DNA from: CAZLCC01 sp964558365
GTDB taxonomy: Bacteria; Patescibacteriota; Saccharimonadia; Saccharimonadales; Saccharimonadaceae
Assembly (NCBI GenBank): GCA_964558365.1
Contig: CAZLCC010000012.1
Coordinates: 33,771-97,770, forward strand
Direction of reading: 5' to 3'
Length of the DNA stretch: 64,000 nucleotides
Shown here piece after piece: positions 35,886 to 43,869 of the stretch. The translations under genes and the position numbers were made by a program. Every line of letters begins with the position of its first letter. Position 1 is the stretch's first letter. A model generated the notes under the pieces. That model was given only the letters and a program-made list of their open reading frames with translations. It ran no database searches and was not told the origin of the DNA.

Positions 35886-36335
35886 TCACTTTCTTAGCTG
35901 TTTAAGAATTTTCTCAAATTCCTCTGTGGTTCTGAAATCTCGATACACACTTGCAAAACGTACATACGCTACTTGATTGCGCTCTGCTAGTTCAGCCAAC
36001 ACCAAATCCCCAATTTGGCGAGACAGAATCTCACTCTCCCCGCAAGCATATAAAGCATTCTCAACCCGAGAAACAATCTCCTCAACTTCAACATCGGACG
36101 ATAAAAACTTACCTACCGAACGATGAACTGCTGCAAAAAGTTTATGGCGATCAAACAATTCTCTCACTCCATCTTTCTTCACAACCGCTAAGTTTGGCCG
36201 CTCTATCCGCTCATACGTTGTAAAGCGCTGCTTGCACTTTAAGCACTCACGTCGTCTTCGAATAGAATCTCCATTGGTTGTCTCGCGTGATTCTACAACT
36301 TTTGAATCTTGTCGCCCGCATTGTGGACACTTCAT
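35886..36335 (-). CDS. nrdR: transcriptional repressor NrdR
   Basis: ATP/dATP-sensing repressor of ribonucleotide reductase genes. 149 residues. Zinc ribbon MKCPQCGRQDSKVVESRE with the second pair CLKC near residue 34, then the ATP-cone domain from about 49. It is followed by nrdJ. A box that matches the NrdR operator lies about 110 bases upstream, so it may repress its own operon. Confidence 0.96.
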   Translation of the reverse strand: MKCPQCGRQDSKVVESRETTNGDSIRRRRECLKCKQRFTTYERIERPNLAVVKKDGVRELFDRHKLFAAVHRSVGKFLSSDVEVEEIVSRVENALYACGESEILSRQIGDLVLAELAERNQVAYVRFASVYRDFRTTEEFEKILKQLRK

Positions 36336-36447
36336 TACCCTAAAGTTCTCCTTTAATTTATTGTGTTAATGGCTCTCTACACCCTCTCTCACGATGTAGC
36401 TAGTTATTAGTGTACCCCCACATATATGCTAAATGCAAGAGTTTTTG

Positions 36448-36463
36448 ACACAACATATAGTGT
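36448..36463 (-). promoter_or_regulatory. NrdR-box-like operator
   Basis: Minus-strand ACACTATATGTTGTGT matches the NrdR consensus (about ACACTATATATAGTGT) except in the right half centre. It lies just upstream of a candidate promoter TTGCAT, 18 bases, TACACT. A weaker half site ACACTAATAACTAG begins 50 bases further on. Confidence 0.72.
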
Positions 36464-36475
36464 TTTACAACAATT

Positions 36476-37735
36476 TTAATTGTCGTCTTCTTGATTCTCT
36501 TCTTGCTTTTTGTCTTTTTTCTTATTTTTCTTGCGCCGTCTCAAGAAAGAAGGGCGATCTGACTCTGTTTCTTCTTCAGCATTATCGTCATAGTTCCAAA
36601 TATTTTTGCCTTCGTCATCGTCGGTAAACGAACCTTGTGGTGTTGGCTGCTTATCGAGATCCATATCAATTTTATCAACCTCAACATCTGCCACAGGAGT
36701 AGCTGACTCTTCCGATGGCGCCTGTTCAACTGTTGAAACACCGTCCTCTAGACTGCTTGGTGTTTGCTCACGCAAATGCGCCGAATCAAAACCAGTTGCA
36801 ATAACAGTAATAATTAGCTCATCTTCAATCTCTGGCTTCAATGTTGCACCAAAGATAATATTCGCGTCTGGCGCCACAGCACTAGTAATAATCTCCGCGG
36901 CTTCCTGAATTTCACTCATACTCATATCGTAACCACCAGTTACGTTAAAGAGTACGCCACGAGCACCATCGATTGAAACTTCGATGAGTGGTGATTCAAT
37001 CGCCTGCTGAGCAGCCTGTGCGGCACGATTGTCGCCACTTGCGCGACCAATACCCATAAGCGCCGAACCAGCATTACTCATAATCGCCTTAACGTCAGCA
37101 AAGTCGAGGTTAATAAGGCCGTGTTCAGTAATAAGTTCAGAAATACCTTGTACACCCTGCCTCAAAACATCGTCGGCAATCTTGAATGTTTCAAGTAGCG
37201 GTGTTCGGCGATCAATTGTTTGCAGTAACCGATCATTTGGAATAGTAATGAGTGTGTCTACCTGACGACCAAGATTTGTTACTGCCCAGTCAGCATTCTT
37301 GCGCCGCTTTTCACCTTCAAAGCTGAATGGCTTAGTTGCTACACCAACCACTAGAATGCCAAGCCCGCGTGCAATTTCTGCAACAATATGGCCAGCACCC
37401 GAGCCAGTTCCACCGCCAGCACCAATGGTAACAAACACCATGTCAGCACCGTCTAGTGCTTTTTTAATTTCTTCTTTAGATTCTTGTGCAGCTTTTTCGC
37501 CAACTGTTGGGTCTGCACCAGCACCAAGACCTCGAGTCGTATCGTGACCAATGTGAATCTTCACATCAGCTTTTGAATTATGTAACGCCTGTGCGTCCGT
37601 ATTAATAGCAATAAACTGCACACCATGCAGCCCCACATCTTTCATTCGATTAATCGCAGCACCGCCGGCACCGCCAATACCAACTACTTTAATAGTTGCA
37701 AATGTTTGTATTTCTGATGGTTTCACTTCAGGCAT
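36476..37735 (-). CDS. ftsZ: cell division protein FtsZ
   Basis: Tubulin-like GTPase of the division ring. 419 residues from ATG 37735, preceded by GGGGAG. The GTP-binding [13 protein letters not shown] is near residue 108 and [16 protein letters not shown] near 15. The C-terminal tail holds an acidic linker and a short RPSFLRRR peptide, likely the FtsA-binding tip, followed by a very basic then acidic end. It follows ftsA, the usual order. Confidence 0.97.
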   Translation of the reverse strand: MPEVKPSEIQTFATIKVVGIGGAGGAAINRMKDVGLHGVQFIAINTDAQALHNSKADVKIHIGHDTTRGLGAGADPTVGEKAAQESKEEIKKALDGADMVFVTIGAGGGTGSGAGHIVAEIARGLGILVVGVATKPFSFEGEKRRKNADWAVTNLGRQVDTLITIPNDRLLQTIDRRTPLLETFKIADDVLRQGVQGISELITEHGLINLDFADVKAIMSNAGSALMGIGRASGDNRAAQAAQQAIESPLIEVSIDGARGVLFNVTGGYDMSMSEIQEAAEIITSAVAPDANIIFGATLKPEIEDELIITVIATGFDSAHLREQTPSSLEDGVSTVEQAPSEESATPVADVEVDKIDMDLDKQPTPQGSFTDDDEGKNIWNYDDNAEEETESDRPSFLRRRKKNKKKDKKQEENQEDDN

Positions 37736-37798
37736 AGATGCATTTCTCCCCGTTTTCTTCAATAATATAGTATACACTGCATTGGCGCAGTCACCAAC

Positions 37799-39043
37799 CT
37801 ACGAACGTAGTTTTCCAAAAATACCAGTAATTTTATTTATTGTCGAGCCAACATCTAAATTACTTTTTACTTTGTTGCCAGAATGATGCGATCCTACGTC
37901 TTCTAGATCAAGTAGCATAAGTCCAAGCGCAGTTGAAAGTGCTGTTTTATCAACCTTTTCTGTTACGCCGCCATAGCCATGAGATTTACCAATACGCGCC
38001 GGCAGATCAAGCACTTCTTTGGCACATTCATCAATTCCCTTTAGAGCCGCGCTGCCGCCAGTTACCACCACGCCTCCAGGCAGTTTCTTCGCGCGACCAA
38101 TCTTTTCAAGTTCTTTATTCACGAGTTCAAAAATCTCTTCAAGCCGCGCTTCCACAATCATATCTACTTCTTTAGTAGCAAATTCGTGCGTCTTTTTATC
38201 AATCTTTACGCTTACCTTCTTTTCATCTTTTTCGCGAGCACTTTTAATCGCAACTGCGTGCTTTAGCTTTACAGTCTCTGCAATATCAAGATCTGTCTTT
38301 AAACCAATCGCAAGATCGTTCGTAATGTTCACGCCGCCCATTGGCAAGATAGCAACATGCCGCAAATCGCCTTCTTCATACACCGCAATATTGGTTGTTG
38401 TTCCGCCAATATCAATTAGCGCCACGCCATTTTCTATTTGCTGATCATTAAGCACCGCTCGCGCTGCCGCAAGCCCTGCTGGCACCACTTGCTTTACGCC
38501 AGTTTTTGTCATTTCAGCAGCTTTATATAAATTCTTTATATGTGGTGTTAATGCCGTAATAACATATGCATCAACCTCAAGTCGAACACCCGTCATACCA
38601 ATTGGATCTTTAATATTTCCTTGTCCATCAAGCTGATAACCACGCGGAGTTACATCTAAAATTTCACGATTCGCCGGTAACTGCACAACTGTTGCTGCTT
38701 CCTCTACACGGGCTAAGTCATCATGATTAATCTCGTGCCCTTGTGTACCAACCGCCACTACACCACGAGAACTCATACCAATAATGTGCGTGCCGTTTAT
38801 ACTAAATGTCGCAGAATGGATCTGATGACCCGACATTCTTTCTGCCTCTTCAAGGGCTTTATCGATCGCATCGGCAACGTTCATTAGCGTTACCACTGTT
38901 CCTTTGCGCATTCCTTTGTTCGGAGCTTCGCCAACACCAATAATGGTCGGCACTTGCGTACCGCCATCTATATGACCCACAACACATCTTACGGTCGTCG
39001 TCCCTACATCAAGGCCAACAGCATATCGGGAAAGTTCTTGCAT
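37799..39043 (-). CDS. ftsA: cell division protein FtsA
   Basis: Actin-like ATPase that tethers FtsZ to the membrane. 414 residues from ATG 39043 (MQELSRYAVGLDVGTTTVRC). Phosphate-1 motif VGLDVGTTT, phosphate-2 ALIDIGGTTTNIAV near 200 and GGVVVTGGSAALKG near 325 are seen. The C-terminal end KITGIFGKLRS may be the amphipathic membrane helix. A TATACT hexamer ends nine bases before the ATG with no ribosome-binding site, and a palindrome overlaps that hexamer. Confidence 0.95.
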   Translation of the reverse strand: MQELSRYAVGLDVGTTTVRCVVGHIDGGTQVPTIIGVGEAPNKGMRKGTVVTLMNVADAIDKALEEAERMSGHQIHSATFSINGTHIIGMSSRGVVAVGTQGHEINHDDLARVEEAATVVQLPANREILDVTPRGYQLDGQGNIKDPIGMTGVRLEVDAYVITALTPHIKNLYKAAEMTKTGVKQVVPAGLAAARAVLNDQQIENGVALIDIGGTTTNIAVYEEGDLRHVAILPMGGVNITNDLAIGLKTDLDIAETVKLKHAVAIKSAREKDEKKVSVKIDKKTHEFATKEVDMIVEARLEEIFELVNKELEKIGRAKKLPGGVVVTGGSAALKGIDECAKEVLDLPARIGKSHGYGGVTEKVDKTALSTALGLMLLDLEDVGSHHSGNKVKSNLDVGSTINKITGIFGKLRS

Positions 39044-39052
39044 ACTTTTGCT

Positions 39053-39082
39053 AGTATACCGCTTGTGGTATACATATGGCAA
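39053..39082 (-). promoter_or_regulatory. ftsA promoter with overlapping palindrome
   Basis: Minus-strand TTGCCA, 18 bases, TATACT. The spacer and -10 box contain the perfect inverted repeat GTATACC-ACAAGC-GGTATAC (39054-39073), placed like a repressor operator. Confidence 0.68.
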
Positions 39083-39122
39083 CTCAAAAGCACTCTGTAG
39101 TGTAGAGATAAACGAAAGGCTT

Positions 39123-39875
39123 TTACGCTTTCGTCAAAATCTCAGCACCGTCTTGAGTAATCAACACCGTATGCTCAAAATGCGCCGTCAAACTACCGTC
39201 CCGAGTGCGAATCGTCCAGCCGTCAGGATCAACAACAATTCTCTCGCCACCAAGTGTTGCCATCGGCTCAATAGCGATCGTCATTCCTGCTTCAAGCTTT
39301 GGCCCGGTTCCCGCAGTGCCATAATTTGGAATATCAGGCTGTTCATGCACAGCATGTCCCACACCATGGCCAACAAGCTCTCTTATAATTCCAAGTTTAT
39401 CTTTATTCAGTACCGCTTCGACCGCCGCGCCAATATCGCCTGTTTTAACTCCACCTTTTACCGCTGCAATACCCGCGTCTAAACTTTGCATTGTCGTATC
39501 TAGCAAAATTTTCTTCTTGCCTTCTGCCTCTTCGCCAATCACAAATGTTTTTGCGCTGTCTGTCATCATCTCTTTATAAACAACCCCAAAGTCAAACTTC
39601 ACCACATCACCTTTTCTAAATTCCGTATCATTCGGAATACCGTGCACCACCGCATCATTCACAGATACACACAAAACATCAGAAAATCCTTCATACCCTT
39701 CAAAAGATGATCTCGCGCCAAACCCTTTTAGCTCTTGGCGCACAAACTGTGAAATATCTTTGCCAGTCGCCCCTACACTAGCAAAATTACACGCTCTGTC
39801 TAAAATCGTCGCAAGAATTTTTCCGCTCTCGCGCATTCTTTTAATCTCGTCTTCAGTTTTTACACGAGTGAACAT
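39123..39875 (-). CDS. map: methionine aminopeptidase, type I
   Basis: Removes the initiator Met. 250 residues. The metal ligands are visible: VVKFDFGV and MMTDSAKTF (Asp pair), GHGVGHAVHEQP (His), TIAIEPMA (Glu) and TAHFEHTVLI (Glu). It overlaps the adk gene by 16 bases, giving an adk-map pair as in many ribosomal-protein operons, here detached from secY. Confidence 0.96.
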   Translation of the reverse strand: MFTRVKTEDEIKRMRESGKILATILDRACNFASVGATGKDISQFVRQELKGFGARSSFEGYEGFSDVLCVSVNDAVVHGIPNDTEFRKGDVVKFDFGVVYKEMMTDSAKTFVIGEEAEGKKKILLDTTMQSLDAGIAAVKGGVKTGDIGAAVEAVLNKDKLGIIRELVGHGVGHAVHEQPDIPNYGTAGTGPKLEAGMTIAIEPMATLGGERIVVDPDGWTIRTRDGSLTAHFEHTVLITQDGAEILTKA

Positions 39876-40405
39876 GCCGCCAACTCCTTTTCAATGCGAT
39901 CGTGCACTTCGCCAACAGTTCCCGTTCCATCAATATGCGCAATCGTTACTTTTTGCTCTGTTAAATACGTCAAAATTGGATAAATTTCTTGGCGATACAA
40001 CCGCAGCCTTTCTTCAATCGCCTTTGATGTATCGTCCGCTCGCCCACGCAAATGTAGCCGCTTAACAAGCTCACTTTTTGGCACTTCCAGCACAACCACC
40101 ATACCAATGGAGCGCTCATGTTTTGGCTGATTATCAACCAACCATTCAGCCTGATCAAGCTGACGCGGATAGCCGTCCAGAATAACTCGGTCAATGTCCT
40201 TGGCACGCCCAAGCGCATCACCCACAATCGCACTCACTCTTTCTGATTCAATCAAATTACCGTCTTGCATCTGGTGAATCAGCTCTTTGTCGTGTGTGTC
40301 TCTAAGTAACTGTCCTGCGCTCAGCCATCGCCAATCATGCCGCGCTGCTAAAATTTGCCCCTGCACGCTTTTTCCAGCTCCCGCTGGTCCAAAAAATATA
40401 ATCAT
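39860..40405 (-). CDS. adk: adenylate kinase, short form
   Basis: Interconverts ATP, AMP and ADP. 181 residues. P-loop FFGPAGAGKSVQGQ at residue 4, AMP site LDGYPRQLDQAEW near 83 and a short lid GRADDTSKAIEERL without the zinc-finger LID insert. The last P-loop residues differ from the usual GKGT (GKSV). It could also act on other nucleoside monophosphates, but the position next to map supports adk. Confidence 0.88.
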   Translation of the reverse strand: MIIFFGPAGAGKSVQGQILAARHDWRWLSAGQLLRDTHDKELIHQMQDGNLIESERVSAIVGDALGRAKDIDRVILDGYPRQLDQAEWLVDNQPKHERSIGMVVVLEVPKSELVKRLHLRGRADDTSKAIEERLRLYRQEIYPILTYLTEQKVTIAHIDGTGTVGEVHDRIEKELAACSLV

Positions 40406-40419
40406 ACTTTTATTCTACC

Positions 40420-40872
40420 CTACGTTAGTTTTTCTTTTGTAATCTTGGCAATCAACGAACCGTCACCTTTGCTACCAACTTCTGCGCGTACTTTGCCAAT
40501 CACTTGCCCCATTTCTTTCATGCTGCTTGCGCCAGTTTCAGCAATCACTTTTTCAATAATTTCACTAAGCTCTTCTTCGCTCATTTGCTCTGGCAAATAT
40601 TTCTGAATCACTTCTTTTTCTTTTAATTCTTTTTCAGCCGATTCTTGGTTGCCACCTTTTTCAAAAAGCTCCGCACTCTCAGCACGTTTTTTAGCTTCTT
40701 TTTGCAAAAGCTGCATAATCGCTTCGTCACCCAAGCCTTCGTCTCGCTGACTTTTGGCAATTTCTTCGTTCAAAATTACGCCTTTAATTCCGCGCAAAAC
40801 TTCAGCCAAAAAAGCGTCCCTTGCAAGAAGGGCGCTTTTTAAGTCGGCGTCAATGCGTTCTTTTAGAGTCAT
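40420..40872 (-). CDS. GatB/YqeY domain protein
   Basis: 150 residues, helical, related to the C-terminal tRNA-contacting domain of GatB. It starts MTLKERIDADLKSALLARDA and ends with MGQVIGKVRAEVGSKGDGS, the family fingerprint. It is adjacent to rpsU (sharing one base), the same rpsU-yqeY pairing as in many Gram-positive genomes. Confidence 0.92.
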   Translation of the reverse strand: MTLKERIDADLKSALLARDAFLAEVLRGIKGVILNEEIAKSQRDEGLGDEAIMQLLQKEAKKRAESAELFEKGGNQESAEKELKEKEVIQKYLPEQMSEEELSEIIEKVIAETGASSMKEMGQVIGKVRAEVGSKGDGSLIAKITKEKLT

Positions 40873-41087
40873 TAGCGCACACCAAGGCGGGTCTTGAGAA
40901 GTTTATCGGCTTTGCGCTCTTTGCGGATAATCGCTTTTTTGCGTCGTTCAGTTTTTGAAATTGGCTTGCTAAAACGTTGGTTTCCCTTCGCTTTTGCCAA
41001 AACACCAGATTGCAACACCTTTCGGTTAAACCGACGGATAATATTCTCGTTCGCCTCGTTGGCATCTTTTCGTGTAACTTGTACCAT
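40872..41087 (-). CDS. rpsU: 30S ribosomal protein bS21
   Basis: 71 residues from ATG 41087 (MVQVTRKDANEANENIIRRF). Very basic, with the RRFNRKVLQSG motif. An ATG at 41099 is an alternative start. The open frame goes on upstream but is hydrophobic and unlike bS21. No clear Shine-Dalgarno site is present, which fits a protein involved in Shine-Dalgarno recognition in other phyla. Confidence 0.9.
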   Translation of the reverse strand: MVQVTRKDANEANENIIRRFNRKVLQSGVLAKAKGNQRFSKPISKTERRKKAIIRKERKADKLLKTRLGVR

Positions 41088-41136
41088 ATCGCTAAGCATT
41101 GTAACAGAGAAGAGAGGGCCACGCAACCATAAAAAG

Positions 41137-41165
41137 CTTACAAAGTAACTAATTTTCGCTATACT
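41137..41165 (+). promoter_or_regulatory. promoter of the structured RNA
   Basis: CTTACA, 17 bases, TATACT. The predicted start, near 41171, is exactly where the long closing helix of the RNA begins. Confidence 0.65.
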
Positions 41166-41170
41166 GAACT

Positions 41171-41305
41171 TGTCTACGTTAAACAATCAAGTGAAGGAGT
41201 TTGTCTTTCGATCAAGTCGTGAAAGCGGCAACCATTCGAAAGACAGTTGGGCTTGATCCTGATTGTTTGGCGTAGACAACCTAGAATGGTTGTCGTTTTT
41301 TAATT
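41171..41305 (+). ncRNA. structured RNA with pseudoknot and terminator (riboswitch-like leader or sRNA)
   Basis: P1: 41171-41189 pairs with 41260-41278 over 19 base pairs, two of them G-U. P2: GTCTTTCGA (41203-41211) with TCGAAAGAC (41236-41244). P3: ATCAAG (41211-41216) with CTTGAT (41252-41257), which crosses P2, giving an H-type pseudoknot. A terminator GACAACC/GGTTGTC (41275-41281, 41288-41294) with GTTTTTT follows; its first four bases belong to P1, so P1 and the terminator exclude each other. AGGGAGAAAAT and the ATG of a membrane protein come next. No match to a known RNA family was recognised. Confidence 0.72.
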
Positions 41306-41320
41306 TTGAAGGGAGAAAAT

Positions 41321-41803
41321 ATGACATCATCAAATTCAAGAATAAAAACTGATACAAGGGAGGCTAGGTGGCTTATATTTGCGCCTGTTTTGGGCTTGAT
41401 TATCACCTTTATTGCCTACGCACTAATAAGCTTTATCCTGGTCAACACGTCTAACGAAGCAGGTCTAGATATTTTAACAACTATTATTAATAGTGTTTTG
41501 TTTCTTGCTGGAGCAATGTCCGTATATGCCCTAGTGCCGTGTCTTATAATTAACGTGACTCTTCTGATTCATAAATCACGAAGAAAGAGAAACCCTGCAA
41601 TCTTTTTTGCAGTTTTCTTCAGCTTTTTCACATGGATATATACCTACAAAAAAGATGCTTGGAAATTTTGGTTGAACTTAATATTAAGCATTATTAGCGG
41701 CGGAATATGGGCCATAGTGGCGTGGGTATGGGCGATTATAGATACCGCCAAGAAGCCGGAGTCTTATTACAAAAACTACCCAAGCGAACAAGCTAAGAAT
41801 TAG
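41321..41803 (+). CDS. hypothetical membrane protein behind the structured RNA
   Basis: 160 residues from ATG 41321, eight bases after AGGGAG. Four to five hydrophobic helices at about 18-45, 55-80, 92-108 and 112-145, with a basic loop (HKSRRKRNPAIFF) and a soluble tail rich in Tyr and Lys. No family was recognised with confidence. The gene is reached only by transcripts that pass the terminator at 41275-41301, or from a separate start. Its 3' end overlaps recJ by 11 bases on the other strand. Confidence 0.75.
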   Translation: MTSSNSRIKTDTREARWLIFAPVLGLIITFIAYALISFILVNTSNEAGLDILTTIINSVLFLAGAMSVYALVPCLIINVTLLIHKSRRKRNPAIFFAVFFSFFTWIYTYKKDAWKFWLNLILSIISGGIWAIVAWVWAIIDTAKKPESYYKNYPSEQAKN

Positions 41804-43427
41804 TTAAATCTAGTAATCGTCCTTCAATATTTCTCGCGCTGCGCCATTCATTCACGGTCAGTTTGCACCATACCTTCACCTCTTCGCCCATCAACCCAAA
41901 ATAATGCTCTGGCGCACTAAAAGCTAAAAACTGCAATAAATTGCCTTGGCTATCTTCAAGCTGCAACTTAATGTGCTGCTTTTTGTCGCCCATCAGCCTT
42001 TCACCCACCACTTTCACTTTTTCAAAACAAAAAACCGGCTCTGGGTTGCCATTGCCAAAAGGTTCTAGGGTTGCAATTTGCCTTATAAGCTCTTCATTAA
42101 TTCCTTCAAAACTTTCAAGCATCACATCTGCTTTTGGCGCTAAGTGTCTTTCTTGGTTTTCTAAACCTTGTGAAAAATAAAAATCATTCACAGACTCTCT
42201 AAACTTCACAATGTGCTTTGTTTTTAACGTAACGCCAGCAGCAAATGTGTGGCCACCACCTTTTACAATCCACTGTTCGCTGCTGCGAATTGCTTCAACC
42301 GCGCTAAAATCACCAAAACTCCGTGCTGAACCTTTTGTTTCTTCATCAATCTCTTGCAGCACAAACGTTGGTTTTTTATATTCTTCCAAAATTTTTGCCG
42401 CCACAATACCAATAATCCCATGTGACCAATCTGCAGCACTCAACACCAAAACTGGGTCTTCATGAAACTCTTGCGCCTGTGCTTTTGCTGCTTCAATGAT
42501 GCGTTTTTGCTCTATCCGCCGCTCGGTGTTCATAGCATCAAGCTGCTGAGCCAAATATAACGCCTCGTTTGCATCTTCTGTGGTTAATAAATCTAAACTA
42601 TGCTGTGCTGTTTCAAGCCGCCCCGAAGCATTTAAGCGCGGCCCCAGCACATAGCCAAGCGTTCTGGCAGAAATATCTTCTTTCTTTACTCCAGCTACTG
42701 CCAAAAGTGCCTTTAGGCCTAATCGCCGCGTTTGGGTTAATACTTTTAGCCCCCAGTAAGCAAGAATTCTGTTTTCATCTTTTAGCTCCACAATGTCGCA
42801 TATTGTGCCAAGCGCAACCAAATCTAAAAGCCACTTTTCTTGTCCGGCTTCTAAGCCTTTCATCTCTTTTTGCAGCGCTTGCACAAGTTTAAACGCAACA
42901 CCCACGCCTGCAAGATCTTTAAACGGATACTTACTATCTTTTCGCTTTGGGTTAATCACCGCAGCTGCGTTTGGCATTGTCTCGCCAACGCTATGATGAT
43001 CCGTTACAATCACATCAACTCCAAGCTCATTTGCTTTCGCAATTTCTACATGTGAAAGGCTGCCACAGTCAACCGTTATAATCAGCTGCGCGCCATTATC
43101 TGCCAAGCTTTCAATGGCCGACTCACTTAACCCATAACCATCATCAAAACGACTCGGAATAAACGCAGAAATATCCAACCCAAACTTTTCTAAGGAATCT
43201 AAAAGAAGGGTGGTCGCCGAGAGCCCATCAATGTCATAATCACCGTACACTACCACTGTTTCTTTTTTTATTTTTGCTTGTTTTATTCGCTCTACCGCCG
43301 CTTCCATATCTGGCAATAAATACGGATTATGCGTTAAAGAATAGTCAGGATTTAAAAAAGCTCGTCGACTAGTTTTGTCATCCAAGCCACGAGCAATTAA
43401 AATTTTATGAAATATATCTTGATTCAT
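41793..43427 (-). CDS. recJ: single-stranded-DNA-specific exonuclease RecJ
   Basis: 5'-3' exonuclease in repair and recombination. 544 residues. DHH-family motifs: VVYGDYDIDGLSATTLLL near residue 59, IITVDCGS near 115, VIVTDHHSVGE near 137, then DHHA1 with KGGGHTFAAG near 385 and a C-terminal OB domain. A winged-helix regulator gene ends three bases upstream of its start. Confidence 0.95.
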   Translation of the reverse strand: MNQDIFHKILIARGLDDKTSRRAFLNPDYSLTHNPYLLPDMEAAVERIKQAKIKKETVVVYGDYDIDGLSATTLLLDSLEKFGLDISAFIPSRFDDGYGLSESAIESLADNGAQLIITVDCGSLSHVEIAKANELGVDVIVTDHHSVGETMPNAAAVINPKRKDSKYPFKDLAGVGVAFKLVQALQKEMKGLEAGQEKWLLDLVALGTICDIVELKDENRILAYWGLKVLTQTRRLGLKALLAVAGVKKEDISARTLGYVLGPRLNASGRLETAQHSLDLLTTEDANEALYLAQQLDAMNTERRIEQKRIIEAAKAQAQEFHEDPVLVLSAADWSHGIIGIVAAKILEEYKKPTFVLQEIDEETKGSARSFGDFSAVEAIRSSEQWIVKGGGHTFAAGVTLKTKHIVKFRESVNDFYFSQGLENQERHLAPKADVMLESFEGINEELIRQIATLEPFGNGNPEPVFCFEKVKVVGERLMGDKKQHIKLQLEDSQGNLLQFLAFSAPEHYFGLMGEEVKVWCKLTVNEWRSARNIEGRLLDLTNS

Positions 43428-43430
43428 GCA

Positions 43431-43727
43431 TTAGCTAGTAGGCCGCTTTGCGCGTTGCGCCTGCATTTGTTGCGACTTAATAACAATACTCTGTAGCTCT
43501 TTGAAAATAGCAAAGTGCTTATTTGTAGAATAAATCTTTGTGTTCCCCTGTTTTTCACTCGTCAAAAAGCCAACCTTCTCAAGACGCTTTAGCTCTCGTT
43601 GAATATTACCTGGGTCTTCTTTAATTAACTTTGCCAATCCGCGCACATGTGTACGAAAGTCTGGATATTTCGCATAGACAACAATAATCTTACGCCGCAC
43701 CCTAGAAGTAATAAAAACGTCTAACAT
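43431..43727 (-). CDS. winged-helix DNA-binding protein
   Basis: 98 residues. The stretch HVRGLAKLIKEDPGNIQREL then KRLEKVGFLTSEKQGNTKIY is a typical winged helix with recognition helix and wing (ArsR/MarR-like). The C-terminal QQMQAQRAKRP tail is basic. It is four bases upstream of recJ on the same strand and may regulate that unit. Ligand unknown. Confidence 0.78.
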   Translation of the reverse strand: MLDVFITSRVRRKIIVVYAKYPDFRTHVRGLAKLIKEDPGNIQRELKRLEKVGFLTSEKQGNTKIYSTNKHFAIFKELQSIVIKSQQMQAQRAKRPTS

Positions 43728-43869
43728 AATCTCCCGCTGTAACCTCTTAATTTTTTAGTCTGTTGCTTTTTATTCTACACTCATTTGCCGTTCTTTGACA
43801 AGCCATATTACCCACAAATTTTGCACAACATCGCTCATTATTCTTTAAACAACAGTATAATAAGAGAAT

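Noticed and set aside
41171..41305. SRP RNA, 6S RNA or tmRNA as identity of the structured RNA
   Set aside because: The SRP GGAAG tetraloop region, the 6S central bubble layout and a tmRNA tag frame with tRNA-like ends are all missing.
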